Shown one piece after another: positions 8,563 to 17,567 of a DNA stretch of 41,682 nucleotides. Below the pieces are notes generated by a model. It worked only from the letters and a program-made list of their open reading frames with translations, did no database searches and was not told the origin of the DNA. Position 1 is the first letter of the stretch. Each line of letters opens with the position of its first letter. Position numbers and translations under genes: made by a program. The DNA is from a virus, in IMG/VR virus record IMGVR_UViG_3300028897_000222, positions 1 through 41,682 of that record. The stretch is one strand, 5' to 3'.

Positions 8563-8978
8563 TGGCGTACGTGTATGAAATGTGGGATTACCTTTCGCCA
8601 AGCACGGCGGATTATAATTCCTCCAATCTAAACATAACCCCACAGCACGTGTTGACTGAAACAGGCACCAAGAATCAGGTGATACACCTCGGGGATGACA
8701 ACAGTGAGGAACGCATAACCTTAAGTGGTAGCACGGCAATGTTTTATGTAACCTTGCAATGGACCGTGCTAACCACAACGGATGCAAGCAAGTTATTCAA
8801 CTGGTACAACTCCACTGCATTGGCAAATGCGAGGGGGCGTAGTTTCAGGTGGTCACACCCAGATGATGGGCACATATACACAGTGCGGTTTGATAGTGAT
8901 TTGTCACGATTAGGGCAACCAGGGAATTTGTTTAGCATCCCCACGGTGACATTGAAGGTATTGGGTAGAGCAACATAG
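8562..8978 (+). CDS. Minor/distal tail protein
   Basis: 138 residues; the ATG at 8562 overlaps the tape-measure stop (TAATG), which decides the start. Beta-rich, with a LFNWYNST segment in the middle and a C-terminal YTVRFDSDLSR...TVTLKVLG pattern like small distal-tail proteins that sit between tape measure and tail hub. The next gene starts directly after its stop. Exact family not recognised; role inferred from position and composition. Confidence 0.55.
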   Translation: MAYVYEMWDYLSPSTADYNSSNLNITPQHVLTETGTKNQVIHLGDDNSEERITLSGSTAMFYVTLQWTVLTTTDASKLFNWYNSTALANARGRSFRWSHPDDGHIYTVRFDSDLSRLGQPGNLFSIPTVTLKVLGRAT

Positions 8979-11900
8979 ATGGCATTATCCCTTACAAAAA
9001 CACAGGAAGACCTTATAACAGCAACCAATAAGAAAGTGTCTTGGTTGTTTGATGTTTCGCAATATGGAGATGAGTTTTTTACAACTGCGCAGGCGGCAGC
9101 AGCAGATGGGGTAATAGAGACAAATGCAACAACTGGATGGATCTCCAATTATGACACATTTGAATCCTCATCGGTAGAATCATCACGGGGGACATACTCT
9201 ATTCATGCTGTGCGCACAACGACTGGGACTTACTGTGTTGGAGGATATAATCCCAATAGCACTGTAGTAGCTGGCAGAAGATATAGAATTGCATTCGATG
9301 TTAAGATAATCTCTGGGTCACCCAACATTTATGCTGAGCATGGGCCCGTATGGGGTGATAGGTTAATTGCTGCTTGTGCTGATTCTGAGTGGGTATCTTA
9401 TGTTTTTTACGTAACTGCCCCGTCCACTAGCACATGCGTTCGGGTTGGTTTTTATACCGAACAAAATTTTGAAGGATACCTTGATAATGTGTCTATCAAA
9501 GAATGTCGTGAGGAACATTGGTCTACTAGGGATTGCAACGAACTTAGTGGAACTACAATTTATGATAGCGAGATAAATTGGAATATTCCTATTCATTGGG
9601 ATGGCGAAGAAACACGTTCTTATGATTTCAAGATAATGGACTTTAATGGCGTTGAAATGTCTCGCTCTAAGTCCGAAATAGGGCTTATCACACCAAACGA
9701 ATTATCATTTTGGGTAAGCAATAAAGATAACAGCATGAATCCCTCACAATTTGAGGGGGGAACTGTAAAATTATCACTTCGCATATCCGATGGCACGAAT
9801 GAAGAAGTGGTTAGACGCTGGCGCTTTCGTATCAAGCGAGCTGAACTTGGATATCAGAAATTTCGTTTGGTATGCGAAGATTTTCTGCAAAAGTATCTGC
9901 GTGGTAACTATCCTAACTTGCGCCTCCTGAAAGATTTATTTCCCTCAGATGACACCGATTTCAATAGCAATGTTTGTTTGCCCGTCCCAATAGGTTCTGC
10001 ATATATCCCCCTGCGCTCGGTTTATGTTTCAAGTGGTATCACAGCAACAAGCTCCGATGTGGTGGTTAAGGCCACAAGTGAAGGGGCAAGGTGTAAGTTC
10101 CTGTGTGATAAAGCCAATGCCTTTGACAATTTCGAGGTAGGTCGAAACATAACCACTACGGGGTTTAGCAATGCAGAAAACAATGGCACCTTTATCTTAC
10201 TCCGGGCACAATCCTCTGCCATTGAGGTTGGGCATGATACGGGTCTTGTTGGCGAAACCCTATCAGGTAGCACGGGACAGTTTAGTATGGGGTCGCGCTA
10301 TTACGTTCTAGGCAGTACCAAACATACTTATAATATAGCTAATGTACGCTCCCCCCGTGCGTGGGGTAGAAAGAGTGAGTGGGCAAGTGGGTCGTACAGT
10401 TTCAATCAATACACGAAGGCGTCTCCCGTTGACGGGAATAATTACAGGATGTTTCACGCAATCATAGCCGATGTGGACAATGACGGCACGGCGGATGCCC
10501 CCGGTTTATGGCGACAGGGAGACCATTTCCTTGACATGCCCACGCAATTCACGCGGTCTGACACGAGCGGGTTAACAAACCCTGCAGATGCTATTCATTT
10601 CACGCTAAAAGACATGGGCGTTGACCAGAACGATTTGGATTTGGCAACGTTTGACACCGCCAAAACGACCTATACGTCTTGGAGTCACAGTGGTTTCAAT
10701 GGTGGGTACTACCAAAAACAACCACGCAGATATGTATTATTACAGTTGCTCGCCATGGCACACTCAAACGTCATTGTTGGGGAGGGTGTGGAGTTGCATC
10801 CCATGTCGGCCACCTCACAGAAAACCATAAACAAATCGCACATAGTCAGAACGGCGGACAGAAGTGAGGGAACGTTTCAATACAGGGATGTGCGACCAGA
10901 AGAAATCCATGATAGTGGTGAGGTGGCGTGGCAGGAATCAGGAGAAGCACAGGATAAGCTAATCAGGACGCTTGTGGCGGGGAGTAGCGATAACTCCAAC
11001 AAATTATACCCAAGTGGCGAAGTATTGTCAGTGCCATTCGTTACGGACAGCCAAGACGTGCAAAAAATAGGCATGCTTTACTATCAGCGCAAGCACAACA
11101 ATCAGGCGCAGATAACCATGGTATTGAAGGGAACATGCCTTGAATTGCAACCAGGGGACGTTATTACCATATCTCACGCGGACTACGGCGGAACGCATGT
11201 GTGTGTGATTGATAGCATAAAAATAAACAAAGACTGTTCCATGACGGTGAGAGCTACAAAATATTCCGTGACACTTCAAGATTGGGATGATTTATCTCCA
11301 TCGGCAATGGTGGTATGGGAAGATGATAGCAACAAGGTATGGCAAGTGCCTGTGGCTGGGCCATTAACTGCACAGAATTTGGGTCAAGATGCTTATGAAA
11401 TGTGGGCAAAGGGATACGTTATTGTAGGCCCAACAACAAACAAGGGGGAATATAACAACATACAAACGGCTGTTAATGCTTTAGTTGATACCGATAGAAA
11501 TGGGCTTTATCTACTATCTGGTACATATAATTTAACAACAGCAGTACATTTATCAAATCGTAATATTGAGATTATAGGTGAATCACAAGAAGGTGTTGTT
11601 ATAACAGTTAGTAGCGGTAGATCAGCATTTAAATTACGGAAACCAGACAATAAAAGCATTTATTTTTCAAATTTTAAAATCAAAAATTTAAGCTCAACTG
11701 AATCAACAGCACTAACTGGAGATTTAATATTTGTTTCTTCGGCAGCACCAAACAATAATATCCACCTAGATAGACTTTATTTTGACATGAAAAGAACTGG
11801 CATCCTCGGAGATGGTTCGGGTGATGTAGCTTTTAGGGCTAAAGAGGCAAACAAAATAATTATAGAAAGATGTGTAACAACGGGTGGAGCTATCGGATTT

Positions 11901-12611
11901 TTGCCTTGCACGGGTTTAACGCTATCTTTTAATTCGCTTACAATCAACAACAATAAAATTAGCCATGCTGGACAGACTGGGGTTTTTGTTTATAGTACCG
12001 GACGACGAAATATAAATGTATCTGATAATCAATTTATCAATATTGCAGCACAAGCAGTCCAGGTTAGTGGCGACCATGCATTGTTTCAAGGTAACACGGT
12101 ATTAGTTTCAAGTGATCTAGTTCCCACGGGACACGCTGGCATTGTTTACGTTTGTGATGTAATTGGGGCAGAAGTACAAGCAGTGGGGAATAGTGTTTCG
12201 GTATTATCGTCAGGCGACACTAGATGGTATGGCATGCGTGTTAGTGGTAACAACTGTATATGTAGCAATAACAAGATCACGGTTAAAAATAAAACCACCT
12301 CTTCTACTGTAGGATTATATGTTGGGGGAAATGACGTTGTAGGCGCAAATAATACAGTAGTAGTTTTACAGGCAACAGAGGGTGACACTTGTCAAGGAAT
12401 AGTGTTACACGGGAACCGTACAGTGTTTACGGGAAATCAATTGCGCATGGGGGGATATGCAGGTAATGACGGTCCCGAAGGAAAACATTTAGGTATTGGG
12501 GTGACAGGTTCAAATAATAATATAGTTGCCAATATTATTGAAAATGCAAGCACCGGGTATAAGGTTGTAAGTGGTTCTGGAAATACGACCGCACATAATA
12601 GATATTTATAA
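8979..12611 (+). CDS. Tail hub / tailspike fusion with beta-helix C-terminus
   Basis: 1210 residues in three visible parts. Residues about 1-25 start the hub and are interrupted by a beta-sandwich at about 40-175 (an N-x-TGW start and SYVFYVTAPSTSTCVRVGFY, ending GYLDNVSIKE) that looks like a carbohydrate-binding module. The hub proper runs to about 790 with RWRFRIKRAELGYQKFRLVC and LPVPIGSAYIPLRSVYV, as in siphovirus tail-tip proteins. From about 830 a tailspike-like right-handed beta-helix follows: NIQTAVNAL, then repeated N-rich turns and G-N-N motifs to the end. Such helices bind or cut host surface glycans. Hub and spike are usually separate genes. An imperfect palindrome copy lies at 10424-10437. 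Confidence 0.75.
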   Translation: MALSLTKTQEDLITATNKKVSWLFDVSQYGDEFFTTAQAAAADGVIETNATTGWISNYDTFESSSVESSRGTYSIHAVRTTTGTYCVGGYNPNSTVVAGRRYRIAFDVKIISGSPNIYAEHGPVWGDRLIAACADSEWVSYVFYVTAPSTSTCVRVGFYTEQNFEGYLDNVSIKECREEHWSTRDCNELSGTTIYDSEINWNIPIHWDGEETRSYDFKIMDFNGVEMSRSKSEIGLITPNELSFWVSNKDNSMNPSQFEGGTVKLSLRISDGTNEEVVRRWRFRIKRAELGYQKFRLVCEDFLQKYLRGNYPNLRLLKDLFPSDDTDFNSNVCLPVPIGSAYIPLRSVYVSSGITATSSDVVVKATSEGARCKFLCDKANAFDNFEVGRNITTTGFSNAENNGTFILLRAQSSAIEVGHDTGLVGETLSGSTGQFSMGSRYYVLGSTKHTYNIANVRSPRAWGRKSEWASGSYSFNQYTKASPVDGNNYRMFHAIIADVDNDGTADAPGLWRQGDHFLDMPTQFTRSDTSGLTNPADAIHFTLKDMGVDQNDLDLATFDTAKTTYTSWSHSGFNGGYYQKQPRRYVLLQLLAMAHSNVIVGEGVELHPMSATSQKTINKSHIVRTADRSEGTFQYRDVRPEEIHDSGEVAWQESGEAQDKLIRTLVAGSSDNSNKLYPSGEVLSVPFVTDSQDVQKIGMLYYQRKHNNQAQITMVLKGTCLELQPGDVITISHADYGGTHVCVIDSIKINKDCSMTVRATKYSVTLQDWDDLSPSAMVVWEDDSNKVWQVPVAGPLTAQNLGQDAYEMWAKGYVIVGPTTNKGEYNNIQTAVNALVDTDRNGLYLLSGTYNLTTAVHLSNRNIEIIGESQEGVVITVSSGRSAFKLRKPDNKSIYFSNFKIKNLSSTESTALTGDLIFVSSAAPNNNIHLDRLYFDMKRTGILGDGSGDVAFRAKEANKIIIERCVTTGGAIGFLPCTGLTLSFNSLTINNNKISHAGQTGVFVYSTGRRNINVSDNQFINIAAQAVQVSGDHALFQGNTVLVSSDLVPTGHAGIVYVCDVIGAEVQAVGNSVSVLSSGDTRWYGMRVSGNNCICSNNKITVKNKTTSSTVGLYVGGNDVVGANNTVVVLQATEGDTCQGIVLHGNRTVFTGNQLRMGGYAGNDGPEGKHLGIGVTGSNNNIVANIIENASTGYKVVSGSGNTTAHNRYL
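10424..10437. repeat. Dispersed palindrome, imperfect copy (GTTGAC centre)
   Basis: TCCCGTTGACGGGA with the outer T/A pair broken on the left. It lies in the tail hub gene and is translated as part of SPVDGN. It is the only copy in the structural region downstream of the connectors. Confidence 0.6.
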
Positions 12612-12623
12612 AGGAGGATAATC

Positions 12624-12908
12624 ATGAAGGTAATTTTAAGATTGATAATTCCCATAATAATGCTAACCCTAATCGCCTGTAGTGGTGGGGGCGGAGGAAC
12701 CAACGGCAATGCTTATGCAGACGAATGGGATAGTGTTGAAGTGTTGGGCATTGAACGGATAAATTTACCGTCTACAACCTATGTCTATTCTGTTTGCGTG
12801 GAGGGTTGGTTATGGGTTTTAACCATAAAGGGCGATGCGTTTAGTATGCAACAAGCGTTTGATGATGGAGTTTATTCTGGGCAGGCGGCAATCCCGTGTG
12901 TTCCGTGA
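12624..12908 (+). CDS. Small lipoprotein
   Basis: 94 residues behind a strong AAAGGAGG site. A signal peptide ends in a lipobox (LIAC, Cys19), followed by Ser and a run of Gly, so the mature protein should be lipid-anchored; Ser at +2 favours the outer membrane in Gram-negative hosts. The rest holds a few aromatic residues and two Cys. It follows the tailspike; phage lipoproteins of this kind sometimes block receptors against superinfection, but nothing here proves that. Confidence 0.65.
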   Translation: MKVILRLIIPIIMLTLIACSGGGGGTNGNAYADEWDSVEVLGIERINLPSTTYVYSVCVEGWLWVLTIKGDAFSMQQAFDDGVYSGQAAIPCVP

Positions 12909-12916
12909 GGATATAA

Positions 12917-13501
12917 ATGTCAAAAACAGTATATATAAAATTAGGAACAACCGATGGTGGCGCCAACGACATAGATGGTATAGACGGCAACTCTATCACT
13001 AAAAACGATATAGTCTTTATGCTGGATAGCACGGCACGTCTATCAAGCATCTATGTGGCAACTACGGAGGGTGCAAGCGAGGATTCACCGCGCATAATCA
13101 CGCCAGATAGTAACTCAAGCGATTGGAACTGGTGCATGTTTTCACCACTAACACACATCAGGGAGAGTACTGGCAAGAACAGCACATTGTTAAATTATGG
13201 TGTGAATATTATCAGGTCAACAGCAAAAACGGTTCATTCATTGCGCAGGCCGAGGATAGGGTGCCAAACGCATATCATATTTGACACTTCCAGTTATGTA
13301 TCCATTAGGTTGAGTACGCATCCTGGAACCTATGGTGTAAAACTAAACACAACAAATGTTAGCGTTGTGAAATCAACGCAGACTGCAATAACAAAGAAGC
13401 GGTTGCCCTACCTGAACATTGCGGCATTAAGTTCAGCAAAATGGTACACAATAAGTTACGGACCCACAACACGTTCTTTGAATTTTACAAGTTCGACATA
13501 G
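12917..13501 (+). CDS. Tail-associated protein
   Basis: 194 residues. The start (DGGANDIDGIDGNSITKNDI, then a strand and SEDSPRIITPD) resembles a region in phage tail and fibre proteins that follow the hub. The rest is Ser/Thr-rich and beta-prone. No catalytic motif is seen. Likely a minor tail or fibre-associated protein because it lies between the spike and the lysis genes. Confidence 0.5.
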   Translation: MSKTVYIKLGTTDGGANDIDGIDGNSITKNDIVFMLDSTARLSSIYVATTEGASEDSPRIITPDSNSSDWNWCMFSPLTHIRESTGKNSTLLNYGVNIIRSTAKTVHSLRRPRIGCQTHIIFDTSSYVSIRLSTHPGTYGVKLNTTNVSVVKSTQTAITKKRLPYLNIAALSSAKWYTISYGPTTRSLNFTSST

Positions 13502-13512
13502 GGAATACATAC

Positions 13513-13758
13513 ATGGCATTAACATCAACTGAAATAGCGGAAGCAATAGTTAGCAAATGGCCAAACGCAACTCCCGACAAAGTTATTGCAATGTTGGACG
13601 AGGTGCGAACCATATTTGACCAGAAACTAAGGGAACGCAACGACGCAATAAACACCAAAGTTAAGCAGGGATACGATTGGACCGTTGGTGATTTATGGAA
13701 TTATCACAACGACCCAGAACACTGTGATGTAACGGTAGCATTTAGTTCGAAGGCATAG
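13513..13758 (+). CDS. Small protein between tail and lysis genes
   Basis: 81 residues if started at ATG 13513, 11 bases after the previous stop; an in-frame ATG at 13441 would overlap the previous gene and is less likely. It has a helical N-terminus (STEIAEAIVSKWP) and a C-terminal WTVGDLWNYHNDPEHCD segment. Not recognised. It may still belong to the tail module. Confidence 0.5.
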   Translation: MALTSTEIAEAIVSKWPNATPDKVIAMLDEVRTIFDQKLRERNDAINTKVKQGYDWTVGDLWNYHNDPEHCDVTVAFSSKA

Positions 13759-13760
13759 AC

Positions 13761-14018
13761 ATGACACTCACCGGATTGGAGCAGGCATTAATAGGGTTTG
13801 TTATTTTGGTTATCGGGGGCGGGGGCACTAAAGTTGCATTAAACAAGATAAATGGCAAAAAATTGAACAGTTTGGATAAAAAATTCGTGCCAAGAGAGAT
13901 ATGCACAACGCAACATGAGAGCCTGGAAAGAGTTCTGAAATCGGAATTCAACCACCTCAAAGAATCCACAAAACGTTTAGAGAAGAAGTTAGACAAACTC
14001 AACGGCAAAAATGCCTAA
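13761..14018 (+). CDS. Small membrane protein with C-terminal coiled coil, holin/spanin-like
   Basis: 85 residues: an N-terminal hydrophobic segment (about 8-26, Gly-rich at its end) followed by a basic turn and a charged helical region (about 50-85) with heptad character. This one-membrane-segment plus coiled-coil layout occurs in XhlA-type and spanin-type lysis accessory proteins. It starts the cluster that contains the endolysin. Role inferred from layout and position. Confidence 0.5.
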   Translation: MTLTGLEQALIGFVILVIGGGGTKVALNKINGKKLNSLDKKFVPREICTTQHESLERVLKSEFNHLKESTKRLEKKLDKLNGKNA

Positions 14019-14199
14019 ACGAAAGCGCAAATGTGACGATTGCCGCCACATGATTTTCAACGAGATAGTCAAGATACGGCGATACATGGAAACCATAGGC
14101 AAGCGTCGCCTTGATATAGAAGCCCTGTACGGCAAAATCGGCCAATCCATGGGCGAAATAGAAGAATTCATGAATGAGCAGACCAAGGGAAAGAAATAG
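14011..14199 (+). CDS. Small basic protein in lysis cluster
   Basis: 62 residues, overlapping the upstream gene by 8 bases and sharing GTG/TAG bases with the endolysin gene. A basic N-terminus (PKRKRKCDDC) leads into an amphipathic helix. CxxC may bind metal. Not recognised. Confidence 0.5.
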   Translation: MPKRKRKCDDCRHMIFNEIVKIRRYMETIGKRRLDIEALYGKIGQSMGEIEEFMNEQTKGKK

Positions 14200-14582
14200 T
14201 GGACTTTCCCGTAGTAGAGGATGAGGTGGGCAATTATCTCTTCAACGCAGAACAGATAAAATGCCGTTGCGGTTGCGGATACAGGGTGGATTATGCGCCC
14301 CTATTGGTGAAACTGGGAACCGCCCAACTAAATGCGGGATTCTCTTTCAATATAAACTCATGGTGCCGATGCTATAACCACAACCGTGATGTTGGAGGAA
14401 GTGAAACTAGCTCACACCGCAAGGGTTATGCCGTAGACATAGAAACAAAGAACAATTGGTACAGATACAAGATTCTACACGCTCTGTTTCAGGCAGGGTT
14501 TAAGAGAATAGGCATTGGCAAAAATTATATACATGCCGATGTAGATCCGAATAAGGGGGAAATGATTATATGGTTATATTAA
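14199..14582 (+). CDS. Endolysin, peptidase M15 family
   Basis: 127 residues from GTG 14199, which overlaps the upstream stop. The zinc-binding set of the M15_3 family is complete: S-x-H-x2-G-x-A-x-D (SHRKGYAVD; His73, Asp80) and HAD (His112, Asp114) near the end. An N-terminal CRCGCG cluster (23-27) is common in this family. The enzyme would cut peptide cross-bridges (D-Ala or L-Ala-D-Glu bonds) of host peptidoglycan at the end of infection. No signal peptide is visible, so a holin is needed; candidates lie on either side. Confidence 0.9.
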   Translation: MDFPVVEDEVGNYLFNAEQIKCRCGCGYRVDYAPLLVKLGTAQLNAGFSFNINSWCRCYNHNRDVGGSETSSHRKGYAVDIETKNNWYRYKILHALFQAGFKRIGIGKNYIHADVDPNKGEMIIWLY

Positions 14583-14938
14583 AACGAATTGCGCCAATTC
14601 TGGTATTGGTGTTGGCATTATCGTTTATCGCAGGGTGTGCCGCATTCAAGTCTGGGGCAACCAATGAGGAACGGTATTACGCTGCCCTGAAATGGTTTAA
14701 CGATAATTATGAGGAATACCTTGACCTTTACGATACGATGCCAGCCACGGTGAAGGCGGACTGGAAAAGCAGCTATCATCCAATCTTTGACCATGGTGAC
14801 CTAGCATTAAAAGCGTGGTCTGCCGTTCTTGGTACTGAAACTGCAGAGGGAAAAGAGCGGGTATGGTTAACGTTTAAAAAAGAGATTATCAAGGCATTGT
14901 TTACACTTGGTATCATAGAGATTGAAGGAGGAGCGTAG
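14570..14938 (+). CDS. Lipoprotein overlapping the endolysin gene, possible outer-membrane spanin
   Basis: 122 residues, start inside the last codons of the endolysin. A basic N-terminus, hydrophobic core and lipobox (FIAGC, Cys23) mark a lipoprotein with Ala at +2, which favours the outer membrane. The mature part is helical and acidic and has no Pro-rich linker; it is longer than most o-spanins. Its overlap with the endolysin suggests a lysis role. Confidence 0.55.
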   Translation: MVILKRIAPILVLVLALSFIAGCAAFKSGATNEERYYAALKWFNDNYEEYLDLYDTMPATVKADWKSSYHPIFDHGDLALKAWSAVLGTETAEGKERVWLTFKKEIIKALFTLGIIEIEGGA

Positions 14939-14939
14939 A

Positions 14940-15149
14940 ATGAATGGCGTAGAGGAAACTGAAAAAGTTGAAAGCAAGGGTATTGTTCTCACGCCTGCAA
15001 TGTTTCTTTACATAAGCATGGCCATAAGCAATATCATTCGTGCTTTAATGAACGAGGCGTCTGAAATGACGCCAGAGGAATTGGCATTGGCAACAGCAAC
15101 AGAAGAACTCAGAAAAGAACGATTAAGCCAGAGAGCAAAGGAGAGTTAA
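14940..15149 (+). CDS. Small protein in lysis cluster
   Basis: 69 residues, ATG preceded by AAGGAGG. A moderately hydrophobic segment (about 16-33, LTPAMFLYISMAISNIIRAL) is followed by an acidic/basic helix. It could be a membrane-associated lysis accessory. Not recognised. Confidence 0.55.
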   Translation: MNGVEETEKVESKGIVLTPAMFLYISMAISNIIRALMNEASEMTPEELALATATEELRKERLSQRAKES

Positions 15150-15154
15150 CAGAC

Positions 15155-15562
15155 ATGAAAGAACAGCTTATATCTACCCTTGCCCCCATTTGTATTAGTT
15201 TGGCGGGCATACTTGGCACGTGGATACTGTATGAGGTGCGCAGATGGGTGAGGGCAAGAACGAATAATGAACTCGCGTTTGCCGCCATAGAGGACATATC
15301 AGTTGTGGTTAAAACCGTGGTCACTGAACTAAACCAGACATTTGTAGCGGCGGCAGAGGATGGTGTATTCACGCCCGAGGAACGAGCGGAAATGAAGGCA
15401 ATGGCTCACGCTATGGTTGTGGCGCAGATACCGCCACTAATCAAGCGGAACGCCATACGTTTGGTGAATAATTTCGACGATTGGGTAAACAGCAGGATAG
15501 AAAGGGAAGTTGTAAAAGCTAAATACGAGGCACTGTTCCCTTACGAGGCAGCGCCCAAATAA
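15155..15562 (+). CDS. Putative holin (LLH-type layout)
   Basis: 135 residues. One N-terminal transmembrane helix (about 7-26) is followed by a long amphipathic region with an EDGVFTPEERAEMKAMA helix, as in the phage holin LLH family where a single membrane segment precedes a cytoplasmic helical domain. It lies within 600 bases of the endolysin. It would form the lesion that releases the endolysin. Confidence 0.5.
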   Translation: MKEQLISTLAPICISLAGILGTWILYEVRRWVRARTNNELAFAAIEDISVVVKTVVTELNQTFVAAAEDGVFTPEERAEMKAMAHAMVVAQIPPLIKRNAIRLVNNFDDWVNSRIEREVVKAKYEALFPYEAAPK

Positions 15563-15580
15563 AAGAAAGAGGGGGTGATT

Positions 15581-15670
15581 ATGTGTCAGCGTTTGACACG
15601 AGCTAATGAGAACCCTTTTAACAATTTTAACGGTTTTATTGTTTTCTACGACAGCATTAGGCAACAATGA
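15581..15670 (+). CDS. Possible 29-residue leader ORF overlapping the next gene
   Basis: ATG 15581 has the better ribosome site (GAGGGGGT, 6 bases upstream) and reads 29 codons, overlapping the secreted protein gene that starts at 15606 in another frame. It may only bring ribosomes to that weaker start (translational coupling). No sequence features suggest a function. Confidence 0.3.
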   Translation: MCQRLTRANENPFNNFNGFIVFYDSIRQQ

Positions 15671-16007
15671 ACCCTTTGCACCCGCCCCCAAGGAACCCGT
15701 TGTTACAGTTGATGAAATAGAGCGACACTGGCACTTTGCTTTTGAAAACGAACATTGGGCATTCATAGAAACCTACTATACCAACCCTGATTCTGATCAC
15801 GACACACTTGCTGCATGCATAGTTAGACTACCCCCTATTGCGGGGGGAGTGTTGGTGTCGCTTATCTTTCTGGATAGAAAGCGAAACCTATTTTTATACG
15901 ATTTTGTTGGGGATAAATGGATTGTAAATATGGAGAAATGGGAACCGATAGCCATAAAAGAATGGTATCAAGGTTTCAATAAGGCATTGGGTTTTAAAAC
16001 AATTTAA
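15606..16007 (+). CDS. Secreted protein of unknown function
   Basis: 133 residues with a clear signal peptide (hydrophobic 3-17, likely cleavage after TALG). The mature part has a Pro-rich start, then aromatic-rich sequence (ERHWHFAFENEHWAFIETYY) and a hydrophobic segment near 85-95. Not recognised. It begins a group of three exported or membrane-anchored proteins downstream of the lysis genes. Confidence 0.55.
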   Translation: MRTLLTILTVLLFSTTALGNNEPFAPAPKEPVVTVDEIERHWHFAFENEHWAFIETYYTNPDSDHDTLAACIVRLPPIAGGVLVSLIFLDRKRNLFLYDFVGDKWIVNMEKWEPIAIKEWYQGFNKALGFKTI

Positions 16008-16034
16008 TCAAACAAACAGAATGGTGGAAAAACA

Positions 16035-16613
16035 ATGAAAATTAAGTTTATTGCGTTTTGGTGTATTGCATTTGCATTGGTAATTTTAAGTCATTATGCA
16101 AGCAGACAATATAAGGACATAACATTTTGTGGTGTGAATCCAAACGATTGTCTTACATTTACTATTCCAGAAGAATATCCAGATTTTGTCAATGAGTTTG
16201 AACATACTACTCTATGTTTTGGCGCGGGAATGTTTCGCGCTCAATGTATCTGGCATGATGGCGATCCCAGGGAACGCACAGAAGATGGGTATCCCGTTGG
16301 AGTTCGATACTATTACAGGATGATATTTTGGAGTGGTACACTGTTGGCAGATTGCGTCCCAATAAGTCTACAGATTGATGATTTCCATGAACCCGAAAAA
16401 AGCAGATATTACGTCTACGATGACAAAAAGAACTTAGAAGAAAAAACTGAATATGAATATGCGATGTATTACTACGACATTGACGGATACCCAAGGGTTA
16501 CGGAAGAAGAATATTATTTGGAAAAAGAACGAGTGCAAAAAGAATGGGATGAATTCGTTAAAGAACAGGAAGAAAAAGAAACGAAAGAAGCACTTGGACA
16601 GAAAGATGCTTAA
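16035..16613 (+). CDS. Membrane-anchored protein with charged C-terminus
   Basis: 192 residues. An uncleaved N-terminal anchor or signal (about 3-20) precedes a Cys-containing globular region and a Glu/Lys/Tyr-rich C-terminal helix (about 135-192). Not recognised. Overlaps the next gene by 8 bases. Confidence 0.55.
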   Translation: MKIKFIAFWCIAFALVILSHYASRQYKDITFCGVNPNDCLTFTIPEEYPDFVNEFEHTTLCFGAGMFRAQCIWHDGDPRERTEDGYPVGVRYYYRMIFWSGTLLADCVPISLQIDDFHEPEKSRYYVYDDKKNLEEKTEYEYAMYYYDIDGYPRVTEEEYYLEKERVQKEWDEFVKEQEEKETKEALGQKDA

Positions 16614-16995
16614 AGCAACATATAGAATTGTTCTTTGTGCCATTGTATTTTGCGTTTTTTGTGCCTTTTCTAAATTCGATATGTATTACGGTTATGTAGT
16701 GAACTATACAGACAAGAAGATAGCAGTATGTTTGTCTAGGGGCGAAAAAGAAATTGGTTGTGCCAGCCTCTTATCCGAAAAAGATTCCCTGAAATCAAAG
16801 AATCAAAGTGGGAATCTGATGCCTAATGCTTGGCAAATCTATATCCATGCGGGGACCCTATACAAATTAGAATATGCTTACTTTGATGCCCCAGAAGATA
16901 TTAAGGAGCAAACGTTTATTATAGACCGCAAAGAATTGGAGAAGTTCGAAGGACCCTTTGAAATTCAAATAACGAACGATCATGGAAACCGCTAA
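16606..16995 (+). CDS. Membrane-anchored protein of unknown function
   Basis: 129 residues if started at ATG 16606; the frame is open further upstream, but that part overlaps the previous gene. A Cys-rich hydrophobic anchor (about 7-20) precedes a beta-rich extracellular or periplasmic domain. The order of anchored proteins here looks like a surface or exclusion cassette, but that is only inferred. Confidence 0.5.
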   Translation: MLKATYRIVLCAIVFCVFCAFSKFDMYYGYVVNYTDKKIAVCLSRGEKEIGCASLLSEKDSLKSKNQSGNLMPNAWQIYIHAGTLYKLEYAYFDAPEDIKEQTFIIDRKELEKFEGPFEIQITNDHGNR

Positions 16996-17128
16996 CGACA
17001 TGGAACGCCAGCGCCTTGAGCTGTTAAGGAGTTGTATGGACGACAAGATACAACGGATAGAGTTGCATATAAAGGAATTAAAGAACCTCATTGGAAAGTA
17101 CAGGGAACTCATAAGCGGGAACGAATGA
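16982..17128 (+). CDS. Small coiled-coil protein (48 aa)
   Basis: ATG 16982 overlaps the previous gene by 14 bases. The product is almost wholly helical with Leu/Ile at heptad positions (RQRLELLRSCMDDKIQRIEL). Likely a dimeric coiled coil; function unknown. Confidence 0.5.
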   Translation: METANDMERQRLELLRSCMDDKIQRIELHIKELKNLIGKYRELISGNE

Positions 17129-17129
17129 T

Positions 17130-17369
17130 ATGACGTGTATGCTTCATACCAAAACAGACGGAACTTTTGACATAGAGGGTTTTCCAGAAATACCGCATGA
17201 ACCGTTTGACGTTGATGAGGTGGGAGCGTGGGGAATCAGAACCCACAAGCAATTGTATTTTTGTGGAATGTGTGGTGGATATTTGGTGAAGACTACTGTT
17301 TCGCTTGCAGGGAATGTGACGAGCGAGGAAATTGAGTTTGCAGGATGGAACAAAAACGAAATAAGGTGA
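17130..17369 (+). CDS. Small CxxC protein
   Basis: 79 residues with a CGMCGG pair (about residues 45-50) and an acidic N-terminus with several Pro. One zinc-ribbon half is visible only. Not recognised. Confidence 0.5.
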   Translation: MTCMLHTKTDGTFDIEGFPEIPHEPFDVDEVGAWGIRTHKQLYFCGMCGGYLVKTTVSLAGNVTSEEIEFAGWNKNEIR

Positions 17370-17566
17370 AAAAGAAAAAGCAGGTTCCCGGTAATTGCTT
17401 GAACTGTAAGCATGCCATATTAAAGTCGGGCACATACTATTGCATCCCCAAGAGTTGCACGATCATAACCTTTGATATCAAGGACTGTGATAGCTGGGAG
17501 AAGAACAGTGCCAAAAATATCGTAAAGAAAAAATCCCAGAAAGCCACCCTAGATAGATTAAAGTAG
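17345..17566 (+). CDS. Small cysteine-rich zinc-binding-type protein
   Basis: 73 residues; basic N-terminus, then CLNCKHA...YYCIPKSC...DCDSW. This C-x2-C...C...C arrangement ending in DC-x-SWE is seen in many small phage and bacterial proteins of unknown role. Another window protein has a similar ending at 41540-41590. Overlaps the previous gene by 25 bases. Confidence 0.55.
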   Translation: MEQKRNKVKKKKQVPGNCLNCKHAILKSGTYYCIPKSCTIITFDIKDCDSWEKNSAKNIVKKKSQKATLDRLK

Positions 17567-17567
17567 A

